A stretch of DNA of 55,940 nucleotides from Bog-473 sp052148295 (lineage in GTDB: Bacteria > Actinomycetota > Acidimicrobiia > Acidimicrobiales > RAAP-2). Location of the stretch: NCBI GenBank assembly GCA_052148295.1, contig JBKQIP010000151.1, positions 1 to 55,940 of the forward strand, given 5' to 3'. Each line of letters begins with the position of its first letter. Within the stretch, counting starts at the first letter, position 1. The translations under genes were made by a program, and so were the position numbers. A model generated the notes under the pieces. That model searched no databases. It had not been told where the DNA came from and saw only the letters and a list, made by a program, of their open reading frames with translations. This document shows positions 15,348 through 23,823 of the stretch, in pieces.

Positions 15348-16845
15348 GCACGGGGACCGAGACCACCACCCGGGTGCCCCCGCCCTCGCCCGCCGGGATC
15401 GAGTCCATCTCGATGTGACCCTCGAGCTGGCTGACCACCAGGTCGCGCACGATGGAGAGTCCCAGGCTGGTCGTGCACTCGATGTCGAAGCCTTCGGGGA
15501 GCCCGGCGCCGTCGTCCTGCACCGCCACCATCAGCTCGCTCCCGGTGTGGGTCATGGTCACCTTCACGTGCCCCACCAGGCCCGCGGGCCCGCCGTCCTC
15601 CTCGTTGGCCCCCTCGGGGTCGAAGCCGTGCTCCACGGCGTTCTGCAGGAGCTCGGCCACGGTGACCGCCAGGGGGGTGGCCACATCGGCGGCCACGTCG
15701 CCGAGGTCCCCCTCCGTGGAGATCTCGATGGGCTGGGCCGAGACCACGGAGTCCTCCGCCATCTGGACCAGCGAGACCACGATCTCGGCGAAGGGCACCT
15801 GCTCGGTCGGGTCACGGGAGAGGATCTCGTGCACCAGGGCGATGGAGCGGACCCGCCGCTCGGCCTCGTGCAGGGCGATGCGGGCCGCCCGCTCGTCCAC
15901 CCGGCGGGCCTGCAGGCTCAGCAGGGACGAGCACGTCTGCAGGTTGTTCTTGACCCGGTGGTGCACCTCGCGGATCGCCGCGTCCTTGGAGAGGAGGAGC
16001 CGGTCCAGCCGCCGGACGTCGGTGACGTCGCGCAGCAGGATCATCGCCCCGGTGACGACGTCGTGGGAGAGCAGCGGGATGCAGTGCACCAGCACCATCA
16101 CGTCGGGGCGCCGCTCCACCTCTTCGACCACCGGGCGGCCCGTGGCCAGGGCCCATTCGATCGCCGACTCGTCGATGTCGATGTCGCCGAACCGCCGGCC
16201 CTCGGGGGGCGCGTAGACGCCCATGCGGTGAAAGGCGTTCATGGCGTTGGGCGAGGCGAACTCCACCCGCCCGTCGGCGTCGACCACCACCACGCCGTCA
16301 CCCACCCGGGGGGCCTCCTCGGTGCCGACGTCCTCCTCGGGGAAGGGAAAGGCCGACTGCGCCACCATGTCGGCCAGGCGCTCGAAGACGTCGAGGTAGG
16401 TCCGCTCGTAGATGCTCGTCGGGCCCTTCAGCGGTGCCAGCGACACCCGGAGCATCACACCGATCACCCGGCCCTCGTAGCGGACCGGGACGTTCTCCAC
16501 CGGCACGCGCTCGCCCACGATCGGATGGTGGATGGTGCCGCGCACGATCTCACCGGTGTGCAGGGACTGGGCCACGAGGTCCCACTGTGACTCGTTGACC
16601 GTCTGTCCCACCAGGTCCTGTTCGACCAGGGTGGGCCGGTTGTTCGGCCGCATCTGACCCATCACCACCAGCTCGGGGTCCCCGTCCCTGCGGGCCTGCT
16701 CCCCGGTCACCGGCACCAGGAGGAGCAGGTCCGAGAAGGAGAGGTCGGCCAACACGCTCCAGCTGCCCATGAGCCGTTGCAGGTGCTCGAGGGCCTCGGG
16801 CTCGAGCTCGGTGTGGGACAGGGCCAGTTCGGCCGGGGTGGGCAT
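15334..16845 (-). CDS. pdtaS: PdtaS-type sensor histidine kinase (GAF-PAS-HisKA_2-HATPase)
   Basis: 503 residues, soluble. An N-terminal GAF-like domain (about 25-165) and a PAS domain (about 180-275) precede the HisKA_2 box AIREVHHRVKNNLQT (His295/His296) and a HATPase_c domain (VTVAELLQNAVEHGFDP, DDGAGLPEGF, LGLSIVRDLV). In mycobacteria PdtaS phosphorylates the ANTAR regulator PdtaR, which acts on RNA; no pdtaR lies in this window. It is last in a six-gene minus-strand operon, 3 nt after the PHP gene. Its stop codon lies in a tandem duplication. Confidence 0.93.
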   Translation of the reverse strand: MPTPAELALSHTELEPEALEHLQRLMGSWSVLADLSFSDLLLLVPVTGEQARRDGDPELVVMGQMRPNNRPTLVEQDLVGQTVNESQWDLVAQSLHTGEIVRGTIHHPIVGERVPVENVPVRYEGRVIGVMLRVSLAPLKGPTSIYERTYLDVFERLADMVAQSAFPFPEEDVGTEEAPRVGDGVVVVDADGRVEFASPNAMNAFHRMGVYAPPEGRRFGDIDIDESAIEWALATGRPVVEEVERRPDVMVLVHCIPLLSHDVVTGAMILLRDVTDVRRLDRLLLSKDAAIREVHHRVKNNLQTCSSLLSLQARRVDERAARIALHEAERRVRSIALVHEILSRDPTEQVPFAEIVVSLVQMAEDSVVSAQPIEISTEGDLGDVAADVATPLAVTVAELLQNAVEHGFDPEGANEEDGGPAGLVGHVKVTMTHTGSELMVAVQDDGAGLPEGFDIECTTSLGLSIVRDLVVSQLEGHIEMDSIPAGEGGGTRVVVSVPVRAPR

Positions 16846-16848
16846 GGG

Positions 16849-17763
16849 CTAGGCCGGCCTCTCGGCGGGCCCGGCGGCGGGCACGGACGGGACGCCGACG
16901 GCCACCTGGCGGGGGACCCGGGCCGAGTAGGCCTGGAGGGACTCCACCCCGACTGCGCCCAGCAGCCCGCGCAACGAGTCGGCGTGATCGGCCACGTGGT
17001 CCAGGTGGTGGGCGTCGGACGCGGTGGTCAGGGGCACCCCGGCCCCGGCGAAACGGGAGAGGAGCCCCAGGGCGGGGTACTGCTCACCGGCCGGCTTGCG
17101 CCACCCCGCCGACGAGACCTCCGCCGCCATCCCGGCGGCGGCCGCCGCCTCGGCCATCCGGTCCCACCACTCGGCCGGGCTGTCGGGGCGGTGCCCCGCC
17201 ACCTTGATCAGGTCCGGGTGCGCCAGCACGTCGCACGACCCCGATGCGGCCAGCTCCTCGAGGGCGACGGTGTAGGCCTCCCAGCAGGCGTCCACCTGGC
17301 GCACCGACCACTCCCCCATCGACACCGGATCCCCGAGGTCGTCGAACCGCCAGGCCCCCAACCAGTGCACCGAGCCCAGCAGGACGTCGAAGGGGTAGCC
17401 CGCCAGGAGGCGCGCCACCTCGTCCATGCGGCCTTCGTAGTAGTCCACCTCGAGGCCGATCACGACCGGCAGTCCGGCCTCCTTGGCCTCCTGGGCACAG
17501 CGCACGTAGGCATCGAGGTCCGCCGTGGCGTGGAAGGCCCAGTAGTCGGCCATGGACCCGGCCAGCGCGGTCGGGACCCGGTCGTCGGCCCAGAACCCCC
17601 CGAGCAGCGCATCGGCCTGACGGAAGCGGAACAGGTGCTCGGTGAGGGCCAGTTCCTCCACCCCCGCCGCCTGGGCCTTCTCGCAGTAGGCGGCGATGAG
17701 GTCGAGGTCCAGGGGCGTGTCGCGCTGGCTGTGGGGCCACAGGTGGAGGTGGTAGTCGAGCAC
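16849..17763 (-). CDS. PHP-domain phosphoesterase (HisK-like)
   Basis: 304 residues. DYHLHLWPHSQ (His-x-His metal ligands), LALTEHLF, IGLEVDYYEG, VLLGSVHWLG, VLAHPDLIK and ASDAHHLDHVA make up the metal site of PHP enzymes such as HisK histidinol phosphatase. The length is typical of HisK-like proteins, but there is no his-operon context. GTG 17763 has GGAG about 6 nt upstream. It sits 19 nt after the methyltransferase and 3 nt before pdtaS, so it is co-transcribed with a signalling kinase. Confidence 0.85.
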   Translation of the reverse strand: MLDYHLHLWPHSQRDTPLDLDLIAAYCEKAQAAGVEELALTEHLFRFRQADALLGGFWADDRVPTALAGSMADYWAFHATADLDAYVRCAQEAKEAGLPVVIGLEVDYYEGRMDEVARLLAGYPFDVLLGSVHWLGAWRFDDLGDPVSMGEWSVRQVDACWEAYTVALEELAASGSCDVLAHPDLIKVAGHRPDSPAEWWDRMAEAAAAAGMAAEVSSAGWRKPAGEQYPALGLLSRFAGAGVPLTTASDAHHLDHVADHADSLRGLLGAVGVESLQAYSARVPRQVAVGVPSVPAAGPAERPA

Positions 17764-17782
17764 CGGGAGCTCCGCGGGGGTC

Positions 17783-18439
17783 TCAGCCGGCCCGGCGGAC
17801 CAATGTCACGCCGTCACGGATGGTGGTCAGGACACAGACCACCCGGGGATCGTCCACCAGCTTGTCGTTGAGGGCCCGCAACGCCTGCGACGACTCGTTG
17901 GGCTCGGTCACGCGGTCGAGCACGCCCCCGGACTGCAGCGTGTTGTCGAGGACGATCAGGCCGTGCGGGGCCAACTTGGGCAGGGCCGCCTCGAAGTAGG
18001 CGTCGTAGCCGACCTTGTCGGCGTCGATGAAGACCAGGTCGAACGGGCCCTGCAGGCCGGCCAGCGACTCGAGGGCCGGCCCCTCGATCACGCTGATCCG
18101 GCTCTCCAGCCCGGCGGCGGCGATGTTCCCCCTCGCCGTGGTGGCGTGATGGTGGTCCACCTCGAGCGAGATGATCGAGCCCCCATCGGGCAGACCGGCC
18201 GCCATGGCGATGGACGAGTAGCCGGTGAAGGTACCGATCTCGAGCACCCGGGTGGCCTGCGCCGCGAAGACCAGCACCTCGAGAAACCGCCCCTCCTGGC
18301 GCCCCACCATCATCCCCCAGGCGCCGAAGTCCCGCCGTGTGGCCTCGTCCACCTCGGCCAGGTGGGGCGGTGGGGCCGTGGTGTGCGCTTCGGCATAGGC
18401 CAGGACGTCGGGATCGATGAGTGGAGGCATGCCCTGCAT
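17783..18439 (-). CDS. class I SAM-dependent O-methyltransferase (catechol OMT-like)
   Basis: 218 residues. VLEIGTFTGYSSIAMA is SAM motif I; ISLEVDHHH, VFIDADKVGYDAYFE and IVLDNTLQSGGV (metal-binding Asp and Asp-Asn) are the Methyltransf_3/CCoAOMT pattern. It methylates a catechol-type or related hydroxyl; the substrate is unknown. ATG 18439 or ATG 18430 could be the start. The gene is fourth in the DUF3107-ArsA-ArsA operon. Confidence 0.88.
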   Translation of the reverse strand: MQGMPPLIDPDVLAYAEAHTTAPPPHLAEVDEATRRDFGAWGMMVGRQEGRFLEVLVFAAQATRVLEIGTFTGYSSIAMAAGLPDGGSIISLEVDHHHATTARGNIAAAGLESRISVIEGPALESLAGLQGPFDLVFIDADKVGYDAYFEAALPKLAPHGLIVLDNTLQSGGVLDRVTEPNESSQALRALNDKLVDDPRVVCVLTTIRDGVTLVRRAG

Positions 18440-18454
18440 GGTAGGCCCACCGCC

Positions 18455-19618
18455 TCAATCCCAGACCTGTGCGCCCAGCCGGAGCAGTCCCTCCATGTCG
18501 AAGATGTCGGCGTCGTAGAAGGGGACGGTGACCAAGATGTCGGGCGCCCCGCGCAGCTCGGCTTGCTGCTCGGCCTCGCGGCGGGCGACCACGCCGAAGT
18601 TGAGGAAGCTCTCGGCCACCTCCCCGAGCACCCGGGCGGCCACCACCGGATCGTCGGAGAGCCCCTCGGCCAGGGCCTCGGCTTGGTCCGACATGCGCTG
18701 CGCCACCTTGGCTCCCTTGGGGTCGCGCAGGTAGTCGGGCAGCACCTTGTTCAAGACGATGGCCCCCAGGTGCAGCTTGCGCTCGGTGAGCTCGGCCGCG
18801 AAGAACTCCGCCTCGCGCACCGGTGTCGCCTCCAGCGTGGAGACCACCATGAACGTGGTACGGCGGTCCGAGAGCAACCGGGTGACCGCCTCGGCCCGCT
18901 CGACGAACCCCTCGTACATGGAGTGGAAGAGGATGAAGAATTCGGAGATGTCGGCCAGGAACTGCGTCCCGAGGATCCGGTCCGCCACCGAGTAGAAGGG
19001 CTTGGTGGCCACGTTGACCAGGCGCGACCGGTACGGCACGATCAACCACCGCAGCAGCCGCGAGGAGAAGAAGTCGGCCATGCGCTGGGGGGCATCGAGG
19101 AAGTCCAATGCGTTGCGGGTCGGAGGCGTGTCCACCACGATGAGGTCGTACGCCCCCTCCGAATGGATCTCGTAGAGCCGCTCCATGGCGATGTAATCGT
19201 GGGACTGCACGAAGCGCCCGGAGATGTTCTGGTAGAGCGGATTGGCCAGGATCTGTTCCCTGGTCTCGGGGTCGGGCGCGTGCAGTCGGATGAGGTCGTC
19301 CCAGCTCTGCTTGGTGTCGAGCATGGCGGCCCACAGCTCGCCGCGGGGCGAGACGCCGGCCTGCATGAACACCTCGTCGGCGATCCTGACCTCACGGTTG
19401 CCGATGCCCCGCAGGCCCAGGGCATCGGCCAGGCGGCGGGCCGGGTCCACCGTGAGCACCAGGACGCGGCCACCCTGCTCGGCCACGGCGGTGGCCGCCA
19501 CGGCCGCCGCCGTGGTCGTCTTCCCCACCCCGCCCGGCCCGCAGGCGATGGCGATCTCCTTGGACGAGAGCAGGCGGGCGATCGTCTGGGTCTCCTCGGC
19601 CGACCGGCGGGGCGCCAT
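18455..19618 (-). CDS. ArsA/Get3-like ATPase, second subunit (signature Lys missing)
   Basis: 387 residues. The deviant Walker A is ACGPGGVGKTTTAAA: the second Lys is present, but the signature Lys of the KGGxGKT motif is Pro. Switch II is VVDTPPTRNALDFLD. This is the larger partner of the Rv3679/Rv3680-type ATPase pair of actinobacteria, which acts as a heteromeric complex in the cytoplasm; the exact cargo is unsettled. The ATG overlaps the stop of the first ArsA gene by 1 nt (TGATG), so the subunits are likely made in equal amounts. Confidence 0.88.
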   Translation of the reverse strand: MAPRRSAEETQTIARLLSSKEIAIACGPGGVGKTTTAAAVAATAVAEQGGRVLVLTVDPARRLADALGLRGIGNREVRIADEVFMQAGVSPRGELWAAMLDTKQSWDDLIRLHAPDPETREQILANPLYQNISGRFVQSHDYIAMERLYEIHSEGAYDLIVVDTPPTRNALDFLDAPQRMADFFSSRLLRWLIVPYRSRLVNVATKPFYSVADRILGTQFLADISEFFILFHSMYEGFVERAEAVTRLLSDRRTTFMVVSTLEATPVREAEFFAAELTERKLHLGAIVLNKVLPDYLRDPKGAKVAQRMSDQAEALAEGLSDDPVVAARVLGEVAESFLNFGVVARREAEQQAELRGAPDILVTVPFYDADIFDMEGLLRLGAQVWD

Positions 19619-20577
19619 CAGTGCCCCAGTTCCTCGCCCAGCGACTGGGCCATCTGCCGGGTGGTGCGCAACCCGTGGGTGCGGGTGAACAGGAAGGGCA
19701 GCAGCAGCACCGGCAGGCGGCGCGGCAGGCCGGCCAGCAGCCGCTCGAGGTGGCCGGCCCGGGTGCGGCGCATGGTGACGGCCAGCCGGGCCGCCTCGAG
19801 CACCGGCCCCACCGGTCCGCCGGCCCGGGACGAGAGGACCCGCTCGACCTCGGGCGCCCGGAGCTGCTCGAAGATCTCCTCCTCGCGCTGCCCGAAGAGC
19901 TCGGGCAGGACCTGGTTGACCACGACGGCCGACATGCGCACCGTGGTCTCGGCCGCCACCCGCTCGGTCAGCTCCAGCGTCTCGCTCACCGGCATCTCCT
20001 CGGGCGTGGTCACCGCCACCAAGCCGGTGAGCTGGGCATCGGAGAGGATCTCGAGCATCCAGTCGGTCTGGCCCCGGATGAGCCCCACCTTGACCAGGTC
20101 GTTGATGGCCTGCGGCGCCGCCAGCTGACCGATCACGTGCCCACTGGCCGGGGCGTCCACCACCACCAGGTCGTAGTTCCGCTCCCGCACCTCGTAGCAG
20201 AGCTTGCCCACCGTCAGGATCTCGCGCACCCCGGGGGCCGCGGTCGCCACGAAGTCGAACGCCTTGGCCAAGGGACCGATGCGTCCCATCACCGGGATGC
20301 GCAGATGGAGCTTGAGGTACTCGCGCAGCGATGCCTCGGTGTCCATGGACATCGAGAAGATCCCCGGGCTGATCTCCCGGGGGGTGAAGTCGGTGGGCGC
20401 CGCCTCGAAGAGCGCGGCCAGATCCCCCTTGGCGTCCACCTCGCACGCCAGCACCCGCTTGCCCTGCGTGGCCGCGAGTTGCGCCAGGGCGGCCGCCACC
20501 GTGGTCTTGCCCACGCCGCCCTTGCCGGTCACGAAGACCAGCTTGAGCTGGAGGAGGTCAGGCGCCGCTGCGGTCAC
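19618..20577 (-). CDS. ArsA/Get3-like ATPase, first subunit
   Basis: 319 residues. The full deviant Walker A FVTGKGGVGKTTVAAA has the signature Lys. ACEVDAKGDLAALF is switch I, and VVDAPASGHVIGQL is switch II, with DAP in place of DTP. It pairs with the overlapping downstream ATPase. Known members bind tail-anchored or metabolite-linked clients or act in glycerol and antibiotic response in mycobacteria. It starts 24 nt after DUF3107 in the same operon. Confidence 0.88.
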   Translation of the reverse strand: MTAAAPDLLQLKLVFVTGKGGVGKTTVAAALAQLAATQGKRVLACEVDAKGDLAALFEAAPTDFTPREISPGIFSMSMDTEASLREYLKLHLRIPVMGRIGPLAKAFDFVATAAPGVREILTVGKLCYEVRERNYDLVVVDAPASGHVIGQLAAPQAINDLVKVGLIRGQTDWMLEILSDAQLTGLVAVTTPEEMPVSETLELTERVAAETTVRMSAVVVNQVLPELFGQREEEIFEQLRAPEVERVLSSRAGGPVGPVLEAARLAVTMRRTRAGHLERLLAGLPRRLPVLLLPFLFTRTHGLRTTRQMAQSLGEELGH

Positions 20578-20601
20578 CGACCACCGGGACTCGCACGTGG
20601 C

Positions 20602-20838
20602 TCAGGGTGCGCCGAACCCGACACGGCGCTCCGCCATCGGTGCGCCCACTTCCACGTAGGCCACCGTCGGCACGGGGACCCCGACCCGGCGGCCCTTGCG
20701 ATCGGTCAGCCACAGGACGCCTTCGCCGGCCTTGAGCAGCTTCTCCAGTTCGGCCAGTACTTCGTCACGGTCGGCATCATCCGGGAGCTCCACCTCGAGC
20801 TCCTTGAGGGTCTGGGTGATTCCGATGCGCACGTCCAC
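20602..20838 (-). CDS. DUF3107 family small protein
   Basis: 78 residues. VRIGITQTLKELEVEL at the N terminus and VLWLTDRKGRRVGVPVPTVAYVEVG are the DUF3107 pattern, a small beta-rich ATP-binding-like protein found widely in Actinobacteria next to ArsA-type ATPases or helicases. Function is unknown. The C terminus (APMAERRVGFG) is characteristically conserved. GTG 20838 follows GAGGAG by about 9 nt. It is the first gene of the six-gene operon. Confidence 0.85.
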   Translation of the reverse strand: MDVRIGITQTLKELEVELPDDADRDEVLAELEKLLKAGEGVLWLTDRKGRRVGVPVPTVAYVEVGAPMAERRVGFGAP

Positions 20839-20888
20839 CTGGTCCGGCTCCTCTTCTCAATCCCCGTGACAGGGCTGCGGTCAACTGG

Positions 20889-20894
20889 ACGATA
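20889..20894 (-). promoter_or_regulatory. -10 element of the DUF3107-ArsA-pdtaS operon
   Basis: TATCGT on the minus strand, giving a leader of about 45 nt with GAGGAG before GTG 20838. The intergenic region is shared with the divergent HD-domain gene. Confidence 0.4.
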
Positions 20895-20918
20895 CAGGCA
20901 TGAGACAGACTGCACGAC

Positions 20919-22103
20919 ATGAGCGACGTCTCCCGACCGGGACCGACGACCCGATCGGCGCGGTGGGCTGCCACGATGTCCGGGTACGCCGGGCTGATCC
21001 GCCTGGCCCACGCCGATTCCTCCGCGCGCATCGATGTCACGCCCGGTACGGTCGGCCGCGGGGAGGGGCCCGCGGCGGGACCCCTCAGCCGCGTCGCCCG
21101 CGAGGACCGGGAGGACCGCCAGCTCGCCCCCGGCGCGTCGAGGGCACGGGGAGCGGGCCGGCGATCCGTCGCCGAGGAACCCGACGAGTGGCGCACCTGT
21201 TTCGAGCGGGACCGGGACCGGATTCTCCACGCCACCTCGTTTCGGCGGCTGGCCGGCAAGACCCAGGTCTTCATCTTCCCGCAGGATCATCAGCGCACCC
21301 GGCTCACGCACGCGCTCGAGGTGGCGCAGGTGGCCACCGCCATCTCCCGGGCCTGCCGCCTCAACGTGGCGTTGACCGAGGCCATCGCGCTCGGGCACGA
21401 CTGCGGTCACGGTCCGGGTGGCCACGCCAGTGAGGATGCCCTCGACCCGTTCGTTCCCGGCGGATTCGACCACGCCCCCTGGGGAGCACACGTGTCGCTG
21501 GCCTCGCTCAATCTCTGCGCCCAGACGATCGACGGCATCGCCAGTCACAGCTGGTCCCGCCCGGCACCGGGCACCCCCGAGGGCGAGGTGGTGAGCTGGG
21601 CCGACCGGGTGGCCTACGTGTGCCACGACTGGGAGGATGCCGTCCTCACCGGGATCGTGGCTCCCCGTCAGCTGCCGCCCGTCGTGCGCTCCCTCTGCGG
21701 CGATCGCCGCAGTGCCCAGCTCAGCTCCTTCATCCGGGGCGTGGTCTCGGCCACCCTGCGCACCGGGCAGGTGGGGATGGAGGAGGAACCGGCCGAGGCG
21801 CTGGCGGCCTTCCGGGCCTGCAATTACGACCTGATCTATCTCCGCCCCGCGTCGGTGCAGCAGGGGCAGGCCGTGGTGGCGGTGCTCCGCGCGCTGGTCG
21901 AGCACTTCGCCGACCGGCCCCACCTCATCGCCGAGGGCGGTGCCGGGTCCGCCGGGCCGCCCGACTATCTGGCCGGCGGCGAGGAGGCCCTCCGGGCCGC
22001 GGTGACCTACGTGGCCGGCATGACGGATCGTTTCGCCTTCCGCCAGGCGGTGGCGCTCCTCGGATGGGACGCCGACAAGCTCCCCACCGGCGTCGACGCC
22101 TGA
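20919..22103 (+). CDS. dgt: dNTP triphosphohydrolase-like HD-domain protein
   Basis: 394 residues. The dGTPase-type core starts near residue 90: CFERDRDRILHATSFRRL, then QRTRLTHALEVAQVA (first metal His), AIALGHDCGHGPGGHASE (HD pair) and WADRVAYVCHDWEDAV (last Asp). It cleaves dNTPs to nucleoside and triphosphate. The first 90 residues are low-complexity (Arg/Gly/Ala) and unconserved, so the true start may lie downstream of ATG 20919, for example at ATG 20976. No clear Shine-Dalgarno is visible. Confidence 0.87.
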   Translation: MSDVSRPGPTTRSARWAATMSGYAGLIRLAHADSSARIDVTPGTVGRGEGPAAGPLSRVAREDREDRQLAPGASRARGAGRRSVAEEPDEWRTCFERDRDRILHATSFRRLAGKTQVFIFPQDHQRTRLTHALEVAQVATAISRACRLNVALTEAIALGHDCGHGPGGHASEDALDPFVPGGFDHAPWGAHVSLASLNLCAQTIDGIASHSWSRPAPGTPEGEVVSWADRVAYVCHDWEDAVLTGIVAPRQLPPVVRSLCGDRRSAQLSSFIRGVVSATLRTGQVGMEEEPAEALAAFRACNYDLIYLRPASVQQGQAVVAVLRALVEHFADRPHLIAEGGAGSAGPPDYLAGGEEALRAAVTYVAGMTDRFAFRQAVALLGWDADKLPTGVDA

Positions 22104-22126
22104 CCGGCAGCGGCCCGCCGACTTCG

Positions 22127-22155
22127 GATCTCGTCAGATCTCGTCAGATCTCGTC
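22127..22155. repeat. 10-bp tandem repeat spanning the K+ channel stop codon
   Basis: GATCTCGTCA at 22127-22136 and 22137-22146, with GATCTCGTC again at 22147-22155. The middle copy holds the channel gene stop (TCA 22144-22146). It lies between convergent genes. Confidence 0.85.
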
Positions 22156-22914
22156 GGACTGGGGCACGACGAAGGGATCGGGCGCGATCTCCGACGGCGG
22201 CAGTGCCTCCTCCTCGGCCCCGGCCAGGTGGGGCTGTTCGATCCCGAAGAGGGTGACCAGCCGGGCCACCAGCGTCACGAGGAAGATCTGCCCGATGAGC
22301 GCCTCGAGCACGGTCACCGAGCGGGCCATGTTGGTCAACGGCGTGAGGTCGCCGAAGCCGACCGTGGTCAGGGTGATGAAGCTGAAGTAGACGTAGTCAC
22401 TGCTGTCGTGCGACCCCGGCTGGGCGAAGAACGACCCGAGGTGGTATTTGGCCGAGATGAGGGCCATGGCGAGGAAGAGGCTGGAGAAGAAGAGCCCGAT
22501 CAGGATGTAGACGTCGACCGCGCCGAACATCGTCTCGATGCTCACGTGGCGGTGACGCAGGATCCGGCCCATGATGGCCAGCCCCGTGGCGGCCAGCAGG
22601 AGGGCGCCCGTGAGAAATGCCACCGCCCCCACCGGGCGGTCATCGTTGATGGCCTGGGCCAGGGCCGCCAGGAAGGCGAAGAGGAGCAACGCGGAGGCGA
22701 CGTGAAGGGTGCGCCGCTTCGACCCCGAGGTGTGCAGCCCGACCAGGACGGTGATGGCCAGGGGGACGATGTGCCACAGGCCGGCCCACCGCGGCGAGTC
22801 GATCAGGATGAGGACCAGGTAGTCGACGAGAAGGAGGACGAAGAGGAGGATGTAGCTGTCCTGGCCGAGGGCGATGTCGCGCAGGGTCCGGTCCCGGATC
22901 TCGATCCTCGGCAT
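22144..22914 (-). CDS. two-pore-loop-type potassium channel family protein
   Basis: 256 residues with about six membrane segments. The pore is FITLTTVGFGDLTPLT, with the K+ selectivity filter TVGFGD, between two late transmembrane helices. The C-terminal tail is short and acidic with no RCK/TrkA-N domain. It probably forms a tetrameric K+ channel. ATG 22914 is supported by TACATT exactly 7 nt upstream; TTG 22923 is in frame but lies within that hexamer region. Confidence 0.87.
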   Translation of the reverse strand: MPRIEIRDRTLRDIALGQDSYILLFVLLLVDYLVLILIDSPRWAGLWHIVPLAITVLVGLHTSGSKRRTLHVASALLLFAFLAALAQAINDDRPVGAVAFLTGALLLAATGLAIMGRILRHRHVSIETMFGAVDVYILIGLFFSSLFLAMALISAKYHLGSFFAQPGSHDSSDYVYFSFITLTTVGFGDLTPLTNMARSVTVLEALIGQIFLVTLVARLVTLFGIEQPHLAGAEEEALPPSEIAPDPFVVPQSDEI

Positions 22915-22921
22915 CGCGGCC

Positions 22922-22927
22922 AATGTA
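22922..22927 (-). promoter_or_regulatory. -10 element for leaderless K+ channel gene
   Basis: TACATT on the minus strand, followed by 7 nt and ATG 22914. No Shine-Dalgarno is visible. Confidence 0.55.
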
Positions 22928-22944
22928 CTTGTCTCCTGGGGGAT

Positions 22945-22982
22945 CCCCCGGCGTCACTCCCCCGGCGTCACTCCCCCGGCGT
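22945..22982. repeat. 14-bp tandem repeat (2.7 copies) spanning the enoyl-CoA hydratase stop
   Basis: CCCCCGGCGTCACT at 22945-22958 and 22959-22972, then CCCCCGGCGT at 22973-22982. The middle copy holds the stop (TCA 22968-22970). The segment also lies just upstream of the channel gene's -10. Confidence 0.85.
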
Positions 22983-23822
22983 GCCGCTCGACGCCGTATC
23001 GGCGAAACGGGGCGGGCGGCGTTCGGTGAGCGCAGCCACGCCCTCGGCGAAGTCGGCACCCTTCATCATGGAGGCCAGGCGGGCGTTGGCGTCATGCACC
23101 GAGGACGCAACGTCGCGATGGAAGTCCGCGTACATCTGGAGCTTGGTGGCGGCCAACGATGCCGGAGAGATCTCGGTGGCCAGGCGGCGGGCGTAGTCGT
23201 AGGTGACCGTGAGCAGCTGGTCCGGGGCGACCACTCGATTGGCCAGCCCCAACCGCTCCGCCTCCTCGGACATGACCACCCGGCTCGACAGCAGGATGTC
23301 GGCCGCCCTGGTCAGCCCGACCAGGCGGGGCAGGAGCCAGGACAGGCCGTACTCCGCCGGCAGGCCCAGGCGGCCGTGCGAGGTCGTCAACTTGACCCCG
23401 GCGGCCGCGAAACGGAGGTCGCAGTAGCAGGCCAGGACCAGGCCGACCCCGGCCGCCGGCCCGTTGACGGCGGCGATGATCGGTTTGGGGATGCCGAAGT
23501 GGTAGGCGAAGTCGGCGTCGAATTCGGGCCGCACGCCGTAGCCGGGCCTGGCCAGGTCGTCGCCCACGCCGGGGTCGTAGCTTCCCCGCGCCACGTGGCC
23601 CTCGAGGGCCTGGGCATCGGCGCCGACACAGAAGCTCCGTCCGGACCCGGTCACCACGATGACGCGCACCGTGACATCGTCGGCCGCCCGGGCCAGGAGG
23701 GCCCGATACTCGGTGTGCATCCGGCCGGTCCACGCGTTCATGCGCTCGGGGCGGTGCAGGGTGACGGTGGCAATGCCATCGCGGACGCCGTAGCGGGTGG
23801 CCTTGAGCTCGTCGCCGGCCAT
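22968..23822 (-). CDS. enoyl-CoA hydratase/isomerase family protein
   Basis: 284 residues, a crotonase fold. VTLHRPERMNAWTGRM, the oxyanion-hole region GRSFCVGADAQAL and IAAVNGPAAGVGLVLACYCDLRFAA are conserved. TTSHGRLGLPAEYGLSWLLPRLVG carries the position of the catalytic Glu (PAEYG). It hydrates enoyl-CoA or performs a related reaction in fatty-acid or side-chain degradation. It follows the small monooxygenase-fold gene by 1 nt. Confidence 0.9.
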   Translation of the reverse strand: MAGDELKATRYGVRDGIATVTLHRPERMNAWTGRMHTEYRALLARAADDVTVRVIVVTGSGRSFCVGADAQALEGHVARGSYDPGVGDDLARPGYGVRPEFDADFAYHFGIPKPIIAAVNGPAAGVGLVLACYCDLRFAAAGVKLTTSHGRLGLPAEYGLSWLLPRLVGLTRAADILLSSRVVMSEEAERLGLANRVVAPDQLLTVTYDYARRLATEISPASLAATKLQMYADFHRDVASSVHDANARLASMMKGADFAEGVAALTERRPPRFADTASSGTPGE

Positions 23823-23823
23823 C

